A stretch of DNA of 36,936 nt from Gammaproteobacteria bacterium (GTDB taxonomy: Bacteria; Pseudomonadota; Gammaproteobacteria; Thiohalobacterales; Thiohalobacteraceae), in assembly GCA_002699185.1 (NCBI GenBank), contig PABG01000003.1, forward strand, positions 1-36,936, written 5' to 3'. Shown piece after piece: positions 31,051 to 36,936 of the stretch. How positions within the stretch are numbered: the stretch's first letter is position 1; every line of letters begins with the position of its first letter. The notes beneath the pieces are model-generated. The model had not been told where the DNA came from. It did not search any database and saw only the letters and a list, made by a program, of their open reading frames with translations. The translations under genes and the position numbers were made by a program.

Positions 31051-31958
31051 TGTCGCCGGTGACCTGGATCCTGATCGCCGAGGCCGGGATGCTGCTGGGA
31101 CTGGCGGCGATCCTGATGCGGGGCGGCCGGGATGCGGGGCTGGAGAAACGCATCAGTGAACGCTTCGCTGTCCTTTACACCCGGCCGCGCCCCAGCCAGA
31201 ACCGGACAGGCTGGTGGGGCAGACTGTGCCGGCGCTATGAGACTGTGCTGACGCGGGCCGGCCTGGCGCCGGATCAGCGCCGCCTGCGGACCGGGGTGAG
31301 CGTGGCCGGTGTGCTGGTTCTGTATGTCGCCCTGCGTCACGGCCCGGCCGCCGCCGTGATGGCTCTCATGGTCGGTCTGATCGCCGTTTACGCCCTGCTG
31401 CAGTACCGCTACAGGAAACGGGCGGAACTGCTGCTGGCGCAGTTGCCGAGGTTCGTCGACAACCTGGATCGTTCGCTGGCTGCGGGGCATTCGCTGCAGA
31501 ATGCGTTGGGGCAGGCGGCGGCGCTGGCCCGCGAGCCGCTGCAGGGCATACTGCTGCGGGTGAAGTCCAACGTCGACCTGGGCGGCGAATTGGGCGAGCA
31601 ACTACAGCTTGCCGCCAATGCCATGGCAGTGAAGGAATTCCAGTTGCTGGCGCTGGCCATGGATGTGCATCAGCGTTACGGCGGCAGCATCAAGGCACTG
31701 CTGCACAGCGTCTCCGGCATGGTCAAGCAGCAGGAGCAGGCCCGGCGTGAATTCGCCGCCCTGACCGGCGAAACCCGCTTCAGTGCCTGGGTGCTGGGCC
31801 TGCTGCCGCTGCTGATTGCCGGTTACATGCTGGCGATGAATCCGGGCTACCTCGACTCGATGTGGAATACCGAAGCCGGACGCAGCGTGCTGTATCTCGC
31901 CGTTGGGCTGCAGGCCACCGGCGGTCTGATTCTGTGGCGGATGATCAAGAGCATATGA
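31050..31958 (+). CDS. tadB: TadB inner-membrane platform protein
   Basis: 302 residues, a T2SSF/GspF-family polytopic protein forming the inner-membrane base of the Tad pilus together with TadC. Membrane helices are near the start (LIAEAGMLLGLAAILM), in the middle (VAGVLVLYVALRHGPAAAVM) and at the C-terminus. The T2SSF core contains LPRFVDNLDRSLAAGHSLQN. ATG 31050 overlaps the tadA stop (TGATG) and is preferred over TTG 31047 in the track. Confidence 0.94.
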   Translation: MSPVTWILIAEAGMLLGLAAILMRGGRDAGLEKRISERFAVLYTRPRPSQNRTGWWGRLCRRYETVLTRAGLAPDQRRLRTGVSVAGVLVLYVALRHGPAAAVMALMVGLIAVYALLQYRYRKRAELLLAQLPRFVDNLDRSLAAGHSLQNALGQAAALAREPLQGILLRVKSNVDLGGELGEQLQLAANAMAVKEFQLLALAMDVHQRYGGSIKALLHSVSGMVKQQEQARREFAALTGETRFSAWVLGLLPLLIAGYMLAMNPGYLDSMWNTEAGRSVLYLAVGLQATGGLILWRMIKSI

Positions 31959-31962
31959 GCGC

Positions 31963-32877
31963 ATGAATACCTCGGTCATCATTCTGCTGGCGGCGATACT
32001 GGGGGTGGTCAGCCTGGTGCTGTTGAGTTTCAGTCTGCGCGGCGCGGTGCGGTTGCGTGCTCTGGCCGATCAGCGCTTCGGCCATCTGCTCAAACTGGAT
32101 TCGGATACGGGTACGGATGAGGCCGGGGTCGTGCGGCTGCTCGAATCCTGGCTGCAGCGGATCGGGCTGCGCCAACCCGGCTCCGATCTGCGCAGCCTGC
32201 TGGACAATGCCGGTCTTCTGCGCCCGGATGTGCGTGTTCTGGCGCAGGCGGGGGTGGTATTCGCCCCTCTTCTGTTCGCCCTGCTCAGCGTCGTGTATGT
32301 CCTGCTGACCGAGGATGAGATGCGGCTGGTCCCGGCAGCGTTCATATTCGGCGTTCTGTTCGGTTACCTGGCGCCGCGTTATGTTCTGCGGTATCTGGCC
32401 GACTCGCGGCGACGGGCGCTGGCCGACGAGGCACTGATCATGGTGCACCTGATGAAGATGCTGTTCGATGCCGGCCTGTCGATCGAGCAGGCGCTGCGCA
32501 CCCTGCATGCCCAGGGCGGTGTGCTGCTGCCGCGGGTCCGGGAAGAACTGGAATGGGTGCTCAAGCGCATCGAGGCGGGCATGGAACGGTCCGAGGTGCT
32601 GGGTGAATGGGCCGAACAGGTCGGTGTCAGCGAATTGTCCGACCTGGCTGACATGCTGGCCCAACTCAGCCGCCAGGGCGGAAATGTGCAGAAGAGCCTG
32701 ACCGACATGGCACAGTTGATGGAGGACCGTAACCGGACCCGTCTCAGAGAGAAGGTGGGGAAGCTGTCGGGCAAGATGACAGTGATCATGGTGCTGTTTC
32801 TGTTCCCGGCCCTGATGATCTTCGTCGCCGGGCCGGGTGTCATGGCCCTGGCCGCCGCGCTGGGAGGTGTACGATGA
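31963..32877 (+). CDS. tadC: TadC inner-membrane platform protein
   Basis: 304 residues, the second T2SSF-family platform protein. The N-terminal helix is IILLAAILGVVSLVLLSFSL, a central pair of helices surrounds VFAPLLFALLSVVYVLL, and the core LIMVHLMKMLFDAGLSIEQA and C-terminal helix MTVIMVLFLFPALMIFVAG are typical. It follows tadB by four bases and overlaps tadD by four (ATGA). Confidence 0.94.
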   Translation: MNTSVIILLAAILGVVSLVLLSFSLRGAVRLRALADQRFGHLLKLDSDTGTDEAGVVRLLESWLQRIGLRQPGSDLRSLLDNAGLLRPDVRVLAQAGVVFAPLLFALLSVVYVLLTEDEMRLVPAAFIFGVLFGYLAPRYVLRYLADSRRRALADEALIMVHLMKMLFDAGLSIEQALRTLHAQGGVLLPRVREELEWVLKRIEAGMERSEVLGEWAEQVGVSELSDLADMLAQLSRQGGNVQKSLTDMAQLMEDRNRTRLREKVGKLSGKMTVIMVLFLFPALMIFVAGPGVMALAAALGGVR

Positions 32878-33590
32878 GAGCGGACATGGCGTTGCTGACC
32901 ATGGCACTGCTGCTCGGCGGTTGCATGAATGCGGCCGTCAGACCGGCCGGGGACGTGACGACCGCGCTTGCGGCGGATATCGATTGCGCCGAACTCGAGG
33001 ACGGGGAACGGCTGAAGCTGGGGCTGATCGAGGATGAGCTCAAGGTCGGCCGCCCGCGCGCGGCCATGGCGCATCTGGATGCGCTGCCCGAGGCTATCGC
33101 CACTCGACCGCTGGCACAGTATCTGCGCGCCGAGTCCCATCGGCAGGTGCAGGAATACGATCCTGCGGTCGCGCTGTATCGCCGTCTCAGCGAGGGCTGC
33201 CTGCCGGGTGCCGGCCATCACGGGCTGGGCCTGGTAGCCGCCGCACACCGGGATCTGGATGGCGCGGTGGAGCATCTGCGGCGTGCCCGCGAACTGCTGG
33301 CCGCCGACCCCAGGGTGCGCAACGACTACGGCTATGCCCTGCTGCTCAGCGGCCGGCCGGCGGCGGCCCGGGTGGAGTTCGAAACCGCGCTTGAGTTGTC
33401 GGCGGGGGAGCCGAGGGCCGCCCGCAATCTGCTGCTGGCGATGTTGGTCGCCGGCGAAGAGCAGGCCGCTCAGCGTTACGGCCGTTCACTGAAACTGAGT
33501 GACGCCGAAACCCGGCGGTTGCAGCGTCATGCCATGGCGCTGCGCGAGCAAGTGCTTAAGGAGTCTGATCATGATGAAGCGGTGGATTGA
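32874..33590 (+). CDS. tadD: TadD TPR lipoprotein
   Basis: 238 residues. The N-terminal lipobox LLLGGC (Cys about 17) marks an outer-membrane lipoprotein; the rest is helical TPR repeats, for example VRNDYGYALLLSGRPAAARV. TadD acts as a pilotin-like partner for the secretin in other Tad systems. Start ATG overlaps tadC by four bases. The 3' end overlaps the next small gene by 20 bases. Confidence 0.9.
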   Translation: MRADMALLTMALLLGGCMNAAVRPAGDVTTALAADIDCAELEDGERLKLGLIEDELKVGRPRAAMAHLDALPEAIATRPLAQYLRAESHRQVQEYDPAVALYRRLSEGCLPGAGHHGLGLVAAAHRDLDGAVEHLRRARELLAADPRVRNDYGYALLLSGRPAAARVEFETALELSAGEPRAARNLLLAMLVAGEEQAAQRYGRSLKLSDAETRRLQRHAMALREQVLKESDHDEAVD

Positions 33591-33852
33591 CTATCCGGGC
33601 CTCGCGCTCGGGCTGCTGACTGTCCTGCTTGTTGCTCAAGCCGCGGCGGCGCCGGTGCATGATGGGGTGCGGGACGGGGAAGCCGGCGTCCGGGCCTGGC
33701 TTGAACTGCAGGCCAGCGGCCGCCAGGCTGCAGCCTCCCCGGGACAACCGGGTGAGGCGGCGGCGCGGGTCTGGACCCGATATCTGGAATCGTTCGAGTA
33801 CCCGATTCCCGAAACCTATTTCGAGCAGCAGGACGGCTTCGTGAGCGAATGA
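33571..33852 (+). CDS. DUF3613-type small secreted protein of the tad locus
   Basis: 93 residues. A signal peptide (LALGLLTVLLVAQAAAA) is followed by a short helical region ending RYLESFEYPIPETYFEQ, which matches what I know of DUF3613 proteins found next to tadD. The function is unknown. The track ORF starts at 33499 inside tadD; ATG 33571 with AAGGAG seven bases upstream is the real start. It overlaps tadD by 20 bases and tadG by four (ATGA), so translation is coupled. Confidence 0.8.
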   Translation: MMKRWIDYPGLALGLLTVLLVAQAAAAPVHDGVRDGEAGVRAWLELQASGRQAAASPGQPGEAAARVWTRYLESFEYPIPETYFEQQDGFVSE

Positions 33853-35573
33853 TACAGCTGCAGCGACACACAGGGGCTGTCAGCTTCAGCGCCATCGGTG
33901 CCCTGGCGATGGCGGTGATCTTTGCTGCCCTGGCCATCGATGTCGGCCGCCTGGGCTGGGTGGCCAAGCAGTTGCAGGACACCGCCGATCTGGCGGCGAT
34001 GGATACCATGACCGACGCCGGCTGGTGTGCCGGGAAGACCGCGCTCAGTCAGGCCGAACTGGCGGCTGCCGCCCAGGCCAGCGCCCAGCGCAACGGCTAC
34101 ACAGGGGACCTGGTGGCAGAAAACGCGGTGGAAACGGGTACGCTCTCCACTGTCAACGGCAGATACGCTTTCGTTCCCGGCGGGCCGATGGCCGAAGTCA
34201 ATGCCGTCCGTGTGACGACCACGCAGACCGTGCCCAGCAGCCTGGTGGCGGGCGGCTGGCTGGGGGGCGATACCCGGCTGCAGCGTCAGGCCGTGGCGCA
34301 TGACGTGGTACTGGGCGCCTTTTCCGCCGGCAGCTTCCTGGGCTCGGTCAGCAGTGACGACTCCCTGGTGCTGAATCCGGTCATGAGCGGTCTGCTGGGC
34401 GGTTCGGTCAGTCTGAGTGCGGTTTCCTACGAGGGGCTGGCGGCGGCCGAGGTCAGTCTGGGTGAACTGGCCGCGGCTTCCGCCGCGCTGGGCCACAGTG
34501 CCGACAGCGTCGAGGGTTTCCTCAACGCCAGCATGACGGTGGGTGAATTCCTGCAGGTCATGGCGAACGCCCTGGGCAGCGGCAACGCGGCCTATGCCGA
34601 TCTCAACGGCCTGGCGATGGCCGCGGCCATGCCCGATGACATCGATGTGGGCGATCTGATCCGTGTCAGTTCCGATCGGAAGGACGATGCCGCGGAGGTG
34701 GATCTGAATGTATTCGATCTGGTCAGCGGCTCGGCCCAGATCGCCAACGAAGGCAATACGGTCAACATCCCCCTGACCCTGAACCTGCCGTTGGGGCTGG
34801 GTGATGTGGATGTGGACCTGCACCTGATCGAAGGGCCGCAGTACGACATCGGGTTGCCGGGGCGGGATGCCGGCGGCGATTGGAGGACGCAGGTCAGGAC
34901 CGGACAGGGGCGCCTGGAGATCAGTATCGATCTGTCCGATAGCCTGGCGATCCTCGGGGGACTGGTCGAGGTCGACGGCACCCTGAAGCTGTACGCCGAT
35001 TTCGCCCGGGCCTCGGCCTGGCTGGAACAGATCCGGTGCGCTGACGCGGACAGCCTGGCGCATGCGGTCAGGATCGGGGCGCGCACCGGTGCCGTCGACC
35101 TGGGGATCGGGCAGTTCGACGACATCAGCGACCCGGCTGGTGGTACCAGCCCCGGTCCGGCACTGTCGGTCGATGTCGGCGGAGGTCTGGTGTCCCTGAC
35201 CGCAGGCGTTTCGGCTGTCACTCAGGTCGCCTCGCCCCGTGACGCCCGACTGGATTACACGGTCAGTCAGGCCAGTCCCCTGCCGCAGGAACAGACGGCG
35301 GGCACCCCGCTGGCGGGCGCCCTGGGCAACATGACCGGCTCGCTGGCTTCCTCTCTGGATATCACGCTCAGCGGCGGCGGCCTGCTGGGTGTGCTGGGGT
35401 TGACCCTGTCCGATATTGATAATGCGCTGGTTGGCACACTATTGGCGCCGCTGCTCAATGTGATTGACGATCTGTTGCTGGATCCCCTGCTGCGTGCGTT
35501 GGGTGTGCACGTCGGAGGGGTGGATGTGCAGCTGATCGATATCCTGCGCCGTGATCCGCGGCTGGCCGGATGA
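33849..35573 (+). CDS. tadG: TadG-like pilus protein
   Basis: 574 residues. A TadG-type N-terminal membrane segment (GAVSFSAIGALAMAVIFAAL then AIDVGRLGWVAKQLQDTADL) with the DTADLAAM stretch is followed by a large periplasmic beta-rich region. A repeated Gly-rich pattern (SGLLGGSVSLSAVSYEGLAA and LSGGGLLGVLGLTLSDIDNA) is present. No von Willebrand A domain or MIDAS motif is visible, unlike some TadG proteins. It is the last gene of the operon and converges on the HDOD gene with 26 bp between the stops. Confidence 0.88.
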   Translation: MIQLQRHTGAVSFSAIGALAMAVIFAALAIDVGRLGWVAKQLQDTADLAAMDTMTDAGWCAGKTALSQAELAAAAQASAQRNGYTGDLVAENAVETGTLSTVNGRYAFVPGGPMAEVNAVRVTTTQTVPSSLVAGGWLGGDTRLQRQAVAHDVVLGAFSAGSFLGSVSSDDSLVLNPVMSGLLGGSVSLSAVSYEGLAAAEVSLGELAAASAALGHSADSVEGFLNASMTVGEFLQVMANALGSGNAAYADLNGLAMAAAMPDDIDVGDLIRVSSDRKDDAAEVDLNVFDLVSGSAQIANEGNTVNIPLTLNLPLGLGDVDVDLHLIEGPQYDIGLPGRDAGGDWRTQVRTGQGRLEISIDLSDSLAILGGLVEVDGTLKLYADFARASAWLEQIRCADADSLAHAVRIGARTGAVDLGIGQFDDISDPAGGTSPGPALSVDVGGGLVSLTAGVSAVTQVASPRDARLDYTVSQASPLPQEQTAGTPLAGALGNMTGSLASSLDITLSGGGLLGVLGLTLSDIDNALVGTLLAPLLNVIDDLLLDPLLRALGVHVGGVDVQLIDILRRDPRLAG

Positions 35574-35599
35574 GTCCGCGGGTCCTGGCGAGGCCCGAC

Positions 35600-36936
35600 T
35601 CAGGCAGCCAGCCGGTGCGCCAGTTCGTCGAGCAGGGGATGCGCTTCGGTCAGCCGTTGCATCGCCATTTCGACCGCCGCCTGATTCAAGCCCAGGTACT
35701 CAATGAGGCTGTCCCTGTCGTGGTTCGCATCGTCATGGCCGGCAAGCACTCCCTGTTTGGGGACCAGGACCGAGCATAGTCGCATCAGCTGACTGTAGCC
35801 CGAATGCTCACGATCGTAATCTGTATCATGATGATGGCGAGTGGCTACGACCAATTCGTCCGGCAGTCCCCAGCCTTCCAGTAACTGGCCTCCGAGTTCC
35901 TGATGACTGAATTCCAGCAGGCAGGATTCCAGTTGTACAAGTGGGACACCGGGATTGAGTTGCGCGCTGTCGACCAGCATCCGGTGCTGCTCTGGAAAGT
36001 TGCAGGCCAAAAACAGCAGTCCGATGTTGTGCAGCAGGCCCGCCATGTAGGCGGTGCCGGGGCATACACCGGATTTCGCGGGCATGCTGCCGGCCAGATA
36101 TTTTGCCAGGGTGGCACGGTAGACCGCGTTACGGTGATAGGACTCCAGTTCTTCGGCATCCTGCCCATTCCGCCCCAGGATCTCGTGCAGACTCATGCCG
36201 AAGGCGATGGCCAACGCCCGGTCGAAGCCGAGGATGCGGGCGATCGCGCTATCCAGATCGCTCACCCGTCCGGAAAAGCCGTAGGCCGGCGCATTGGCGC
36301 ATTGCAGGAGCCTGGTGGAGATGGCGAGATCCTGCTCGACCGCCAGCCTGAGATCGCGGGCACCGGCGTTGGCGTCGGCGGCCACTTCCAGCAGCTTGCG
36401 GGCGGTGACGGGCATGACTGGAAGTGAGCGACACTGTTCGGCCGAACGTGTGGCCCGTTCCGGAAAGAGTTCGGCCAACGCCGGTTTGAGTCGGGGATCG
36501 GAGGACATGCGCAGGTGTCCGGATGGCGCGTGCCGGTGCTGGGAGGGGAGGTATGAAAACCGCCCCAGTGCGCAGTTGTTGAGGGCTCGTTGCAGGTCGC
36601 GTGTCGGTATCAGCACTCGTGTCCGGTTCCGTCCGCTCTGCAGCGAGAGTTCGAGCCCGGTATACAGGCCGACGTCGACGATGGTCTCCACGGCATAGGG
36701 CTGTCCCAGTGGCGGCGTGCAGCCCGGGCTGCAGTCCGGGAACACAGCGCGGAGTCGGGCCGTGTTCAGAGGATGAAGCTCGCGGCCGAGCAGTCCATTC
36801 AGAAGGCGTATGTCGACCATGTGGTCTTCCGGAACCACGGCGAGCACAATTCCCTGAGCATCTTCCAGTGCAACGCTGCGGCATCTGAGGCTCCCGACCG
36901 TGCCTGGCTCCCGACGAGCGTCTGTGCCTCGCCTCC
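35600..36936 (-). CDS. YbaK-like/HDOD fusion protein, 5' end outside the window
   Basis: The track starts at GTG 36847, but the frame stays open to the window edge and reads TVGSLRCRSVALEDAQGIVL before MVDIRLLNGLLGRELHPLN, which is the pattern of YbaK/ProX aminoacyl-tRNA deacylase-like domains. The gene is therefore partial and the true start lies to the right. The C-terminal part (about 175 residues onward from the GTG) is an HDOD domain: LPVMPVTARKLLEVAADANA, LLQCANAPAYGF and AGLLHNIGLLF, with HN where metal-dependent HD hydrolases have HD. HDOD proteins act in signalling, often near c-di-GMP or chemotaxis systems. Deacylase activity cannot be judged because the N-terminus is missing. It converges on tadG. 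Confidence 0.85.
   Translation of the reverse strand, partial: RRGTDARREPGTVGSLRCRSVALEDAQGIVLAVVPEDHMVDIRLLNGLLGRELHPLNTARLRAVFPDCSPGCTPPLGQPYAVETIVDVGLYTGLELSLQSGRNRTRVLIPTRDLQRALNNCALGRFSYLPSQHRHAPSGHLRMSSDPRLKPALAELFPERATRSAEQCRSLPVMPVTARKLLEVAADANAGARDLRLAVEQDLAISTRLLQCANAPAYGFSGRVSDLDSAIARILGFDRALAIAFGMSLHEILGRNGQDAEELESYHRNAVYRATLAKYLAGSMPAKSGVCPGTAYMAGLLHNIGLLFLACNFPEQHRMLVDSAQLNPGVPLVQLESCLLEFSHQELGGQLLEGWGLPDELVVATRHHHDTDYDREHSGYSQLMRLCSVLVPKQGVLAGHDDANHDRDSLIEYLGLNQAAVEMAMQRLTEAHPLLDELAHRLAA

Noticed and set aside
33816-35063. 415-residue minus-strand ORF opposite tadG
   Set aside because: Low-complexity shadow; tadG has the recognisable N-terminal membrane segment, ribosomal overlap and operon position.

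Overview
The window looks like the chromosome of a GC-rich, Gram-negative gammaproteobacterium, perhaps of the Chromatiales/Ectothiorhodospirales type. This rests on outer-membrane proteins (FadL-type porin, beta-barrel, secretin), an XrtA/PEP-CTERM style exopolysaccharide locus, PEP-CTERM surface proteins, sigma-54-like promoters and a Tad/Flp pilus locus. The placement is inferred from gene content only. Almost everything here concerns the cell surface and attachment.

Layout. (1) 1-5700, minus strand: the export end of an exopolysaccharide locus, in transcription order Wza-like export protein, outer-membrane beta-barrel, Wzz-like chain-length protein and CpsD-like tyrosine kinase. The exosortase and glycosyltransferases are not in the window and may lie to the left. 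The gaps between these genes hold small palindromic repeats. (2) 5890-9996, minus strand: an 853-residue modular surface protein with cadherin-like repeats, behind a FadL-family porin. (3) 10600-20090: an accessory block with three VPVPAAVWLFGSG-type PEP-CTERM proteins, one further secreted protein, two tandem TPR-sulfotransferases and one unrecognised 376-residue protein. Two genes of this block have good -24/-12 (sigma-54) promoters. (4) 20226-24694: a NarL-type two-component pair on the minus strand, divergent from a diguanylate cyclase; kinase and cyclase appear to share the same membrane sensor domain. (5) 24784-35573, plus strand: a nearly complete tad operon (flp, tadV, tadE, cpaB, cpaC, tadZ, tadA, tadB, tadC, tadD, DUF3613, tadG), interrupted by a 205-bp nested inverted-repeat element between cpaB and cpaC. 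(6) 35600 to the right edge, minus strand: a YbaK-like/HDOD fusion protein whose 5' end lies outside the window.

How the parts may work together (inference): the kinase and chain-length protein control polysaccharide length and export. PEP-CTERM proteins are expected to be processed by an exosortase and to meet the polysaccharide at the surface. The sulfotransferases could sulfate the polysaccharide or the surface proteins. The sensor kinase and c-di-GMP cyclase sit next to the Tad pilus operon and are plausible controllers of adhesion.

The most interesting observation is a set of shared modules. The 853-residue protein carries at its N-terminus the same domain as the two near-identical PEP-CTERM proteins, and at its C-terminus a domain resembling the separate 330-residue secreted protein. 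This suggests a family of surface components built by recombining modules. No tRNA, rRNA, CRISPR array, prophage or complete insertion sequence was seen.
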